From Bacillus rhizoplanae (GTDB lineage Bacteria > Bacillota > Bacilli > Bacillales > Bacillaceae_G): 64,000 bases of DNA. Position numbers and translations under genes: made by a program. A model generated the notes under the pieces. It saw only the letters and a list, made by a program, of their open reading frames with translations, ran no database searches and had not been told where the DNA came from. Positions 1 to 7,800 of this stretch are shown here, piece by piece. The stretch's first letter is position 1. Each line of letters opens with the position of its first letter. The stretch lies in contig NZ_CAKJTI010000009.1 in the NCBI RefSeq assembly GCF_917563915.1, positions 101,933 through 165,932 on the forward strand, given 5' to 3'.

Positions 1-28
1 ACCCCCACTGATGGAAGTTTCACTTTAT
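1..28 (+). repeat. bcr1 element, 3' end only (cut by window edge)
   Basis: The first 28 bases match the right end of the interspersed repeat seen many times in this window: the CCCCCACTGATGG arm followed by AAGTTTCAC and the boundary TTTAT at 24-28. The rest of the copy lies outside the window. Confidence 0.8.
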
Positions 29-108
29 GGATTTTATATGATATTTTAAATATTTCGTTTCAGTATTTTAAAGTAATTTCAGTAGGAGAAATTTTTTTCT
101 TAATTATG

Positions 109-136
109 CAGTTCGTAATGTATTATTTACGAATGC
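109..136 (+). promoter_or_regulatory. Stem-loop in the leader of the XrtG locus
   Basis: TTCGTAA at 112-118 and TTACGAA at 127-133 are perfect inverted repeats around an 8-base loop, and GCA/TGC just outside can extend the stem. It lies about 30 bases before the first gene of the locus. It could be an operator or an mRNA hairpin. There is no T-run, so it is not a terminator. Confidence 0.35.
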
Positions 137-163
137 TGAAAAATGGTTAGAGGAGAAATTGCA

Positions 164-523
164 ATGATTACAAAATATCGTTTACATTTTTATTTGAATG
201 CAAGACATTATGTATCTATCAATGGAAATAAGTCTAATGTACATCCACATACGTGGGAAATTACATTGCTTATTTCACACGATAGAGCTGAAGAGTTAAA
301 TTTTACTCATATTGAAGATGTCATTGGAGGATATTTAAATGAATACCAGGGAACATGCTTAAATGATTCTCCTAGATTTTCAGGGAAAAATTGTACGATG
401 GAGCAAATTGGGAAAATCTTTTTTACAGATTTAACAGAGAATTTAAGGAAAGAGCACGTGCCATTAGAAGAATTAACAATTAGTGAAAATCCAATGCGAC
501 AATATGTTATTCAAAGAGGATAG
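164..523 (+). CDS. 6-pyruvoyl-tetrahydropterin synthase-like protein of the XrtG locus
   Basis: A 119-residue protein of the PTPS/QueD fold. The start at 164 is preferred over ATG 143 because AGGAG at 151-155 sits 8 bases upstream of it. The three zinc-binding histidines of the family are kept: His15 (ARHYV) and the His27-x-His29 pair (VHPHTW). A glutamate near the C-terminus (ISENP) matches the substrate-anchoring Glu. The catalytic Cys that QueD and PTPS carry between the first His and the HxH pair is absent; the stretch reads GNKSN. It is therefore probably not a canonical queuosine or biopterin enzyme. It lies 15 bases upstream of a membrane protein whose family is itself named for PTPS relatedness, so a role tied to the exosortase G system is likely. 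The substrate is unknown. Confidence 0.8.
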   Translation: MITKYRLHFYLNARHYVSINGNKSNVHPHTWEITLLISHDRAEELNFTHIEDVIGGYLNEYQGTCLNDSPRFSGKNCTMEQIGKIFFTDLTENLRKEHVPLEELTISENPMRQYVIQRG

Positions 524-538
524 AGAGAGGAAAGTAGT

Positions 539-2950
539 ATGACAATTGAACGACGAAAACGAGTTTGGCTGTTTCTTTTCCAATTTTTTTTATTAGTAGC
601 ATGCGCTTTACTTATGTCATGGTATGTGAATCGTTTCGGGCGTTATCCGTGGGGTTCGGACACTTATGGACACTTATATAAAGCAAATTTACTATATGAA
701 GAATTTCAAAAAGGAAACTGGTATGTTAATTACAGTGCTGAATGGTATAACGGATTTCAACCATTTCGATTTTGGGCACCTTTATCTTATTATATCTTAG
801 CTGTATTACGAATGTTTACAACGGATATGATTGGAGCTTATCAATTATTTTTTATTTTTCTTTTTATTGTAGGGGGCCTGGGCTGGTTATTGTGGGGAGT
901 GTATACAAAACGGCAATGGCTAGCATTTTTTATTGGTATACTATGGTTCTTTGTTCCAGAAAATCTTCGCATTTTATTTGCAGAAGGAAATGTTCCCTTT
1001 TGTACTATAACATCGATATTACCATTTTTATTTTTAATATTTTACCGTGCAGTACGTGAAAAAAGAATTCACTTATATATAATTCTTTCTATATTAATGG
1101 CAATTATAACACTAATTCATCCGATGTTAACAGCTATGGTTGGTATTTCATTCTTTTTATTTTGTCTTATCGATTCAATTGTAAACAAAGAGATGATTCA
1201 TAAGTTTATTGTTCTAATCTATGCTGCATTAGGGATTTGTTTATCTGGATTTTGGCTATTTCCAGCACTAAATGGCGGTATTATTGGAATGGACCGAGAT
1301 GCTAATTTAGAAGTAATGGCACTACACTCTTATCCATTAACTGTTTCGTTACATCCATTTTTACGTTTTAATGATATCGAAATCTATTATTTTGGATGTT
1401 CATTTGCTTTGCTTGCTTTATTTGGTTTACTCTTTGGATCCAAAAAACAGGTGACAGGATTTTCGGTTGCATTATTAATTATGATAGGCACAACAAAACT
1501 AGCTCTACCACTCTTACAGAATATGCCTCTTGTTCAAGTGTTATGGATGCGCCGCTTTACTGCAATGGCCATGGTGATGATCTTATTTTCTTTTTTATTA
1601 TGGAAAAATCTTCGTAAGTCTCTTATGTGGATGTTTATTTTGTTGTTAGCTGTTGATTCAGGTGCTTCTTTTTATACAGTTGGATTTAACCGAGAGTTTC
1701 CGAAAGGACAAGCTGAAGATTTAGATGTGGCGATTTCGGCAGCATCTCAGCGTATAGCGATGTTAGATAACTCCGAATATGGTTCTTTTCCAAGTTACTA
1801 TTTATCCTATCATGGAAAACAAAATAAGGTAAAAGATCAAGTGTATGGATGGGCATGGCAAGGCGCAACAACGGCACAAAATTTAGTACAAATTAATACA
1901 GCATTAGAACATGAATATTATGATATTTTATTTGATCGTACTCTAGAAACAGGAGCGGATACATTCGTATTGAAGAAGAATTTTGTTAAGCACCCAGAGG
2001 AAATGAAGGAATCGGCCAAACAAGTAGGATATGAATTAATAAAGGAGACCCCTAGTAACTATATTTATAAATATCCTATTGAGGGGAACTTTGGAACGAA
2101 AGTGCAATATGATGGGATTGCAATTGGAAAATATGCGCCCAATATTACTTATATGTTCCCGCAATTGTTAATAGGGGACAAAATGAAAATCGATGACTAC
2201 ACTTTTAGCGAGTTGAAAAATTATAAAGTTGTTTACATTTCAGGATTAGCTTATAAAGATAAAAAAGTAGCGGAACAGTTAGTAAAAAAATTAGCTGATT
2301 ATAATATTAGAGTGGTAATTGACACAGCTGGAATGACAGAGTCATTTCTGAATGTAAATGTGCAACCAATTTCGCTGCAAGGTGAGTATGGTGAATTATA
2401 TTATAAAGATAAAAAAATAGAAACAAAACCGTTTCCTAAAAAATCAAGTGATTGGAGAACGAATGTTATTAGTAATACAAATCATTCAGAGTCAGAGTTA
2501 TATGTTAATAAACAGATTTTGAATTATATTTCTACAAGCAAGAATGACAATTTAATTTTTATGTCATTAAATATTCCTTATTATACGTTTTTAACGAAAA
2601 ATGAAGATACATTGAAAGTTCTTGAGGATATTTTGCAATTAAAGGCTTACACATTACCAAAAAGAGAAGTTGTACCAGTAAGTTTAAAACGGAATCATAA
2701 TGAAGTAATTGTTGATAGTGAACAAGTAAATGTACTTGTACCTGTTGCAGCAATTGATGCTTTCCAAACAATAGAAGGTAAATATGAAAAAATGAATCAA
2801 TTTATGAACGTGAAGACGAAACATGTGGAAGTACATGTTGGGTACCCATATATGATACAAGGTGTTGTTTTATCAGTGAGTGCTTTATGTATAATTTGTA
2901 GTTTATCGTATGGAATTTATAGAAGACAAAGAAGGGAGGGAGAAGCATGA
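539..2950 (+). CDS. PTPS-related polytopic membrane protein of the XrtG locus
   Basis: An 803-residue integral membrane protein. The N-terminus holds a first transmembrane helix (about 9-29), then a loop with WGSDTYGHLYKA, then roughly ten more hydrophobic helices up to about residue 390. A large, probably extracytoplasmic domain follows (about 400-770), and one C-terminal helix ends in a basic tail (YRRQRRE). The early acidic loop and overall architecture resemble GT-C-type glycosyltransferases and YfhO-like proteins, and the family has been annotated as 6-pyruvoyl-tetrahydropterin synthase-related membrane protein. The stop overlaps the next gene by 4 bases (2947-2950), showing translational coupling. 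By inference it makes or transfers a lipid-linked sugar together with the downstream GT2. No activity can be read directly. Confidence 0.75.
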   Translation: MTIERRKRVWLFLFQFFLLVACALLMSWYVNRFGRYPWGSDTYGHLYKANLLYEEFQKGNWYVNYSAEWYNGFQPFRFWAPLSYYILAVLRMFTTDMIGAYQLFFIFLFIVGGLGWLLWGVYTKRQWLAFFIGILWFFVPENLRILFAEGNVPFCTITSILPFLFLIFYRAVREKRIHLYIILSILMAIITLIHPMLTAMVGISFFLFCLIDSIVNKEMIHKFIVLIYAALGICLSGFWLFPALNGGIIGMDRDANLEVMALHSYPLTVSLHPFLRFNDIEIYYFGCSFALLALFGLLFGSKKQVTGFSVALLIMIGTTKLALPLLQNMPLVQVLWMRRFTAMAMVMILFSFLLWKNLRKSLMWMFILLLAVDSGASFYTVGFNREFPKGQAEDLDVAISAASQRIAMLDNSEYGSFPSYYLSYHGKQNKVKDQVYGWAWQGATTAQNLVQINTALEHEYYDILFDRTLETGADTFVLKKNFVKHPEEMKESAKQVGYELIKETPSNYIYKYPIEGNFGTKVQYDGIAIGKYAPNITYMFPQLLIGDKMKIDDYTFSELKNYKVVYISGLAYKDKKVAEQLVKKLADYNIRVVIDTAGMTESFLNVNVQPISLQGEYGELYYKDKKIETKPFPKKSSDWRTNVISNTNHSESELYVNKQILNYISTSKNDNLIFMSLNIPYYTFLTKNEDTLKVLEDILQLKAYTLPKREVVPVSLKRNHNEVIVDSEQVNVLVPVAAIDAFQTIEGKYEKMNQFMNVKTKHVEVHVGYPYMIQGVVLSVSALCIICSLSYGIYRRQRREGEA

Positions 2951-3531
2951 GTTCTATTATAACTGGTATTTTATTAATTGCACTTTGTACTTTCGGTTAT
3001 ATGATGATGCAACGTATTGGATTACGTTTTTTTGCTTTTGTAGTAGGAAGCGTAGGTTTTTTTACAATTTGTATGATGTACTTTCTACCTTATATTGAGA
3101 AATACGCAAACTTTATGAATTCTTATGTGTTAGAGTGGATTTCGAATGTATTTCCAGTATTTGATGTGCATAGTGAACTTGCATTAATAACAATTGAAAC
3201 AGGAAAAGATATTGTAACCATGGTATTGAATTATGAATGCTCTGGTGGTATTGAGTTACTTGTGTTTCTTTCTCTAGTGCTTTTCTTCCCGTTTGGAAAT
3301 ATAAAAACAAAGGTATTATCAACTCTTTTTGGTTTATCATTTCTATTTGTAGCAAATATTTTGCGGTTGTTATTCATTATTGTTATGACAAAGATATTTG
3401 GAGCAGAAGCATACAAGCTTGTTCATATGGTATTTGCTCGTATTCTTTTTTTTGGTTTAACAGTATATCTTTATTATGTATTATTTACACTTGTTCAAAT
3501 CAGATATCAGAAAGTGGGTGAATTAAAGTGA
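2947..3531 (+). CDS. xrtG: Exosortase XrtG
   Basis: A 194-residue membrane protease/transpeptidase of the exosortase family, Gram-positive type G. It has about six hydrophobic helices. The expected catalytic triad is in order: Cys98 in NYECSGG, Arg140 in NILRLL and His160 in KLVHMVF, each at the edge of a helix as in other exosortases and archaeosortases. The family processes proteins carrying a short C-terminal sorting signal (motif, hydrophobic helix, basic tail). A protein with such a tail is encoded 1.4 kb downstream. It overlaps both neighbours by 4 bases, so the locus is one operon. The assignment rests on the triad and the gene neighbourhood. Substrate processing by XrtG has little experimental support that I know of. 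Confidence 0.88.
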   Translation: MSSIITGILLIALCTFGYMMMQRIGLRFFAFVVGSVGFFTICMMYFLPYIEKYANFMNSYVLEWISNVFPVFDVHSELALITIETGKDIVTMVLNYECSGGIELLVFLSLVLFFPFGNIKTKVLSTLFGLSFLFVANILRLLFIIVMTKIFGAEAYKLVHMVFARILFFGLTVYLYYVLFTLVQIRYQKVGELK

Positions 3532-4883
3532 CGATGGATGCTTTTTTACAGGAAGTCTTTTTTTGGACTGTGTGGCTTATTATTCCGTTACTTGTTGATT
3601 TTCTCACTGGCTTTGGAAGTGCTATTGTTGTATTGCATGCTTACTTAAAAAAGAAAGAGATAGAATTAACCTTTTTTCCTTATGTAACCATTCTTGTTCC
3701 TGTATATAATTCTGAGAAAACATTGGGAGATTGTTTGAATTCAATTGTAGCTCAACAATATCCATTGCAAAATATACAAGTTATTTTAATTGATAATGGT
3801 TCGGAAGATAGATCTTTTGAGGTATTTCAACAATTTCAAATAGAGCATCCTGTTTTAAATATTAGATATATAAAATCAAAGCAAGGAAAAGCACAAGCTT
3901 TGAATCAAGGAATATATCTTTCACGAGGAAGATACATTTTAAATGTGGATTCAGACGGTATGCTTGATTCAAGAGCTGTTTATAATACAGTAAGAAAATT
4001 TGAACAAGATATGAGTATTTCAGCAATGACCGGTGTTGTTATGATTAATCCTGAGTTAATTCAAGAAAATAATAAACCCTTATTAAAATTATTACAGCGT
4101 TGTGAGTTGTTTGAGTATGTAGAAGCATTTTTAGTAGGGCGAGGCTACCAATCAAAACGTAATTCTATTTTTACGTTATCAGGAGCGTTTTCAGCATTTC
4201 GAAAAGAGGTATTAACAAAAACACAAATGTATAATATTGAAACGCTTGGCGAAGACACGCATATGACAACACAAATTCGTCTTATGTACAATGGAAAAGT
4301 AGCATTATGCGAAGACGCTTTTTTCTATGTAGATCCAATTGAATCTGCAGACCGTTTGTACATACAAAGGCAACGCTGGCAACGTGGCGGTATAGAAGTT
4401 ACTGCTTTATTTAATAAATTCTTAAGTGAAAAAATACGAGGTAGTTTAGATGTAATTCGCTATACAATGATTAAAGATCATACATTAATTTTTTCAAGAA
4501 TGATTTGGATTTTTGCGCTAGTATACTTAATGTTTTTAGATTATCCATTATATTTAATTGTAACTGCAAATATTATTCTTTATTTTTCTTATGTAGCAAA
4601 TTCGTTGTTGTTTTATGTCGTTTCAAAATTGTATTTGAAGCCACAACCACATGTAAAGAAATATATGCGTAAGCATATATATACAATATTTTTACTTCCA
4701 TTTTATCGTATGTTTATCTTTTTTTGCCGCCTTGCTGGAACGATTAATGCAAAAGAAAAGAAAGCAAGCTGGGATGTGCGTGCATTAAGTGAAGAAATGC
4801 AGATGATTCGTGAGAAAATGAAGAAACAGTTTTCCTTCTATTTTAAATTGAAGAAATGGATTAATGGCAGCAGTAATAAATGA
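3528..4883 (+). CDS. Family 2 glycosyltransferase of the exosortase G system
   Basis: A 451-residue membrane-anchored GT2. The GTG start at 3528 follows GGGTG by 7 bases and overlaps xrtG by 4 bases; ATG 3534 is an alternative. One N-terminal helix (about 10-36) precedes the GT-A domain with VTILVPVYNSE (nucleotide-binding start), the metal-binding DSD in LNVDSDGML, the acid region GEDTHMT, and the QRQRW motif typical of processive GT2 enzymes such as hyaluronan and poly-GlcNAc synthases. At least two C-terminal helices (about 325-375 and 390-410) follow. Together with the upstream membrane protein it probably builds a glycan associated with the exosortase substrate. The sugar is not predictable. 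Confidence 0.85.
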   Translation: MTMDAFLQEVFFWTVWLIIPLLVDFLTGFGSAIVVLHAYLKKKEIELTFFPYVTILVPVYNSEKTLGDCLNSIVAQQYPLQNIQVILIDNGSEDRSFEVFQQFQIEHPVLNIRYIKSKQGKAQALNQGIYLSRGRYILNVDSDGMLDSRAVYNTVRKFEQDMSISAMTGVVMINPELIQENNKPLLKLLQRCELFEYVEAFLVGRGYQSKRNSIFTLSGAFSAFRKEVLTKTQMYNIETLGEDTHMTTQIRLMYNGKVALCEDAFFYVDPIESADRLYIQRQRWQRGGIEVTALFNKFLSEKIRGSLDVIRYTMIKDHTLIFSRMIWIFALVYLMFLDYPLYLIVTANIILYFSYVANSLLFYVVSKLYLKPQPHVKKYMRKHIYTIFLLPFYRMFIFFCRLAGTINAKEKKASWDVRALSEEMQMIREKMKKQFSFYFKLKKWINGSSNK

Positions 4884-4922
4884 TTTTATATGAGCATTAT
4901 TCATTAATGGAGGAGATCTACT

Positions 4923-5657
4923 ATGAAATCTAGAAAACTACTTGCGTCACTTTTTGTCGGTATAAGTTTATTAAATATCGCACAACTACAAGTATTCGCA
5001 GAAACTAAGAAACCTCCTATTACAATTGACGGGAATTTTTCTGATTGGAATAATATGCCGTATGTTTCGGATACAAAAGGTGATGTGCCAAATGGAATGA
5101 ATAATGAAGATATTACGGGTGTTAAATATTATTCTGATGGTGAATATTTATATTTGTATGTAGAAAGACAATCGGCAGGACATTCTAACCAAGATGGCTG
5201 GACATTTCACGTGATTTTTCCAGATGCGAAACAAGGCGGGAGAAGTAACTCGGAATCCATTGAGGTAAATGGTAAATGTCAAATGATTCAATATCATCAT
5301 TCAATTGTAAATCTTATTAGTGGAAAAGGAAATCAATATTCTATAAGTGTAGACTCAGGAAAATACCAAGAACAAACCTTTTCTGTAAGTAGTGATAAGA
5401 AGGAACTAGAATTCCGAGTTCCCTTAAAAGAATTTGGATTAGATAAGCAGAAGGAGATCCGTTTTGCATTAAAGTCAAATATTAGTGGAGAAGTGTGTCC
5501 TGCTAAAAATACAATTGACTGGGTTCCAGACAGAGATGGCTGGATTACCATTGACAATGGTCCAACATTATGGCAATTCTCTGCAATCGTAGGATTTGGA
5601 ATTGTAGGATTTGCAGCATATCGCATTCTTCGTTTTCAAAAGCGAAATAAAAACTAG
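4923..5657 (+). CDS. Secreted protein with Firmicu-CTERM-type sorting tail, probable XrtG substrate
   Basis: A 244-residue protein with a signal peptide (KSRKLLASLFVG...VFA, cleaved near residue 26). The body begins PPITIDGNFSDWNNM, the pattern of the CBM9/DOMON-like beta-sandwich seen in secreted sugar-binding proteins. The C-terminus (about 212-244) is a short GPTLWQFS motif, one hydrophobic helix and the basic tail RFQKRNKN, the three-part layout of a sorting signal, here like Firmicu-CTERM. It is the last gene of the locus, 39 bases after the glycosyltransferase, and has its own ribosome site (GGAGGA). It is the only visible target in the window, so XrtG may be dedicated to it. Ligand unknown. 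Confidence 0.8.
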   Translation: MKSRKLLASLFVGISLLNIAQLQVFAETKKPPITIDGNFSDWNNMPYVSDTKGDVPNGMNNEDITGVKYYSDGEYLYLYVERQSAGHSNQDGWTFHVIFPDAKQGGRSNSESIEVNGKCQMIQYHHSIVNLISGKGNQYSISVDSGKYQEQTFSVSSDKKELEFRVPLKEFGLDKQKEIRFALKSNISGEVCPAKNTIDWVPDRDGWITIDNGPTLWQFSAIVGFGIVGFAAYRILRFQKRNKN

Positions 5658-5680
5658 TCTAATAAACGACTAGTTTTTAT
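5651..5680 (+). terminator. Rho-independent terminator of the XrtG operon
   Basis: AAACTAGTC (5651-5659) pairs perfectly with GACTAGTTT (5668-5676), followed by TTAT and more T. Confidence 0.85.
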
Positions 5681-5799
5681 TTTATACATCAGATGAATAG
5701 ATTACCAGATTTTAAAAAATAATTTCCAATTTTCCGGTGGGAAAATGTAAATATTTTGGTATTATTATTTTATAACGTTATATTTGATTATCTCGTTAA

Positions 5800-5828
5800 T
5801 TGTAAGTAAGAATAAAACGTGTTATGAT
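5800..5828 (+). promoter_or_regulatory. Predicted sigma-A promoter for the cyclic-di-GMP gene
   Basis: TTGTAA (5800-5805), a 17-base spacer and TATGAT (5823-5828). It would give a leader of about 210 nucleotides before the start codon at 6047. Confidence 0.5.
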
Positions 5829-5929
5829 ATTTGTATTTAAAAGTGGTAATTAGAGGTATTTATAAAGTGAAATTCTTGTCAGTGAGTTCTCCATTAAATG
5901 TTAGCTGAATGACTGGAATTTTTGCAAAC

Positions 5930-5980
5930 GCAATCATTATCTCTATATCCTTTAAAATATAGAAATGATGATTGCTTTTC
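5930..5980 (+). promoter_or_regulatory. Terminator-like stem-loop inside the leader of the GGDEF-EAL gene
   Basis: GCAATCATTATCTCTATAT (5930-5948) can pair with the arm ending at 5975 (ATATAGAAATGATGATTGC) with two mismatches, followed by TTTTCGTT. It sits 70 bases before the start codon, downstream of the predicted promoter, where an attenuator would be expected. The rest of 5658-6046 holds no gene. No conserved cyclic-di-GMP riboswitch core was recognised. Confidence 0.45.
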
Positions 5981-6046
5981 GTTAATTATAAAAAAGGAAA
6001 ACGTATTGTCTTGTTATTGAAAGAGAGAAACAAGGAGAGGTAGGAC

Positions 6047-7759
6047 ATGATAGAGCAGCAAGGTCTAGTGTTACATGATTCATCACTCCAAGGAGCTATG
6101 AAAGCATTGCAAGATATAAAATTTGCTCTAGATGAATCATCAATTGTTGCTATTACTGACCGGGATGGTTATATTACATATGTAAATAATAAGTTTTGTA
6201 AAATTTCGAAATATACAAGAGAAGAACTAATTGGACAGAGTCATCGCATTTTAAATTCTGGATATCATCCAAAGCCTTTTTTTAAGCAACTATGGAAACG
6301 TATTTTAAGTGGGAAAGTTTGGCGTGGAGAAATTTGTAATAAGGCAAAAGATGGGTCCTATTATTGGGTAAACACTACCATTGTTCCTTTTCTAGATGAT
6401 AGCGGGGAACCATATCAATTTGTTTCCATTCGAAACGAGGTAACAGGACGCAAAGAGATAGAGCAACGGTTAAGGGTGAGTGAAAAACGTTATCGTAAAT
6501 TAGCATATCATGATGTGTTAACAGGTTTGCCAAATCGTTTACAATTAATGGCATTAGCAAATAAGCGCGTAGAAGAAAAAACACCATTTAGTCTCATTTA
6601 TTTTGATTTAGATCGTTTTAAATTGGTAAATGATACATTAGGACACGCGATAGGGGATTTATTACTAGAAGAAGTGGCATCACGCCTCTACTATGTATTA
6701 AGTGATATGGAAGTGCTTTCAAGGTTTGGCGGGGATGAATTTGTCTTATTAACGGAGAAGAATACATTAAAAGATTTACAACAGTTAGCAGGTTCGATTC
6801 TTTCTCGTTTTCAGGAACCGTTCATATTAGATGGAAATGAAGCGTATGTTTCTGCTAGCTTGGGAGTATGTTCATATCCAAAAGATGGTGAAGATATAGA
6901 GTCTTTATTAAAAAATGCAGATTTATCTATGTATAGTGCGAAAGAGCAAGGGAGAAACTCCGTTTGTTATTTTACAAATGATTTACGAGCAAAAACGCAT
7001 CGAAAAATGGAAGTCGAACTTGTATTGCAAAAGGCCATTCATGACGAAGAATTAAAAGTAGTGATGCAGCCAATTATTGATTTACAAACAAAGCAATACT
7101 CGGGGGTAGAGGCATTGCTGCGTTGTTATACGGAAGAAGGTCCGATTTCTCCTTCTGAATTTATTCCAATTGCAGAAGAATGTGGATTGATTTCACAATT
7201 AGGAGATTGGGTGTTAGAACGATCATGTAGAATATTTAAAACATTACCGGAATATACAGAAGGTTTGCGATTATCTGTAAATATATCTATTCAACAAATT
7301 ATGCAAAATCGTTTTATACCTGTTTTGCGTAGTATATTAGCACGTACTTCATTTTCACCAAATCGATTAATTTTAGAGATTACTGAGAGTGTTGCGGTAA
7401 GGCACTTTGAGTATATTATTGCTGCCCTTCAAGAATTAAGAAATATGGGAATTTTAATTGCACTAGATGATTTTGGAACAGGGTATTCATCGTTATATTA
7501 TTTAAAACAGTTACCACTTGATATTGTAAAGATTGATCGCAATTTTATTCAAGAATTTCATCATATTCAGGCACAACCTGAAAGAACAATTGTAAAATCG
7601 GTTATTGACATTGCACATAGTTTAAATATGAAGGTTGTTGCAGAAGGGGTAGAAACTGTTGAACAAGAAACGTTACTACAATCAATGGGATGTGACTATG
7701 TACAAGGATTTTATTATGCGAAACCGTTAACAGTATCAGAATTAAAAAATAAATTTTAA
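6047..7759 (+). CDS. PAS-GGDEF-EAL cyclic-di-GMP turnover protein
   Basis: A 570-residue cytosolic signalling protein. A PAS domain (about 25-140, with NNKFCKISKY and a PAC-like tail ending VTGRKEIEQ) is followed by a GGDEF domain (about 150-320) with an intact RFGGDEF near residue 228 and by an EAL domain (about 335-565) with EALLR near residue 354 and the DDFGTGYSS loop. Both catalytic signatures are intact, so it could make and degrade cyclic-di-GMP. The RxxD inhibitory site expected five residues before GGDEF is absent (SDME there). There is no transmembrane segment, so the PAS domain probably senses a cytosolic or redox signal. It is a single-gene unit with its own promoter and terminator. 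Which activity dominates cannot be read from sequence. Confidence 0.92.
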   Translation: MIEQQGLVLHDSSLQGAMKALQDIKFALDESSIVAITDRDGYITYVNNKFCKISKYTREELIGQSHRILNSGYHPKPFFKQLWKRILSGKVWRGEICNKAKDGSYYWVNTTIVPFLDDSGEPYQFVSIRNEVTGRKEIEQRLRVSEKRYRKLAYHDVLTGLPNRLQLMALANKRVEEKTPFSLIYFDLDRFKLVNDTLGHAIGDLLLEEVASRLYYVLSDMEVLSRFGGDEFVLLTEKNTLKDLQQLAGSILSRFQEPFILDGNEAYVSASLGVCSYPKDGEDIESLLKNADLSMYSAKEQGRNSVCYFTNDLRAKTHRKMEVELVLQKAIHDEELKVVMQPIIDLQTKQYSGVEALLRCYTEEGPISPSEFIPIAEECGLISQLGDWVLERSCRIFKTLPEYTEGLRLSVNISIQQIMQNRFIPVLRSILARTSFSPNRLILEITESVAVRHFEYIIAALQELRNMGILIALDDFGTGYSSLYYLKQLPLDIVKIDRNFIQEFHHIQAQPERTIVKSVIDIAHSLNMKVVAEGVETVEQETLLQSMGCDYVQGFYYAKPLTVSELKNKF

Positions 7760-7762
7760 TCG

Positions 7763-7796
7763 AAAAACACTAGCTCTTTAGGGAGCTAGTGTTTTT
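7763..7796. terminator. Bidirectional terminator between convergent genes
   Basis: AAAAACACTAGCTC (7763-7776) and GAGCTAGTGTTTTT (7783-7796) form a perfect stem with A- and T-runs on both sides. It serves the GGDEF-EAL gene on the plus strand and the APC permease on the minus strand. Confidence 0.9.
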
Positions 7797-7800
7797 GAGT

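Noticed and set aside
5830-6046. Possible cyclic-di-GMP riboswitch before the GGDEF-EAL gene
   Set aside because: Neither the class I nor the class II conserved core is visible; only a stem-loop is reported.
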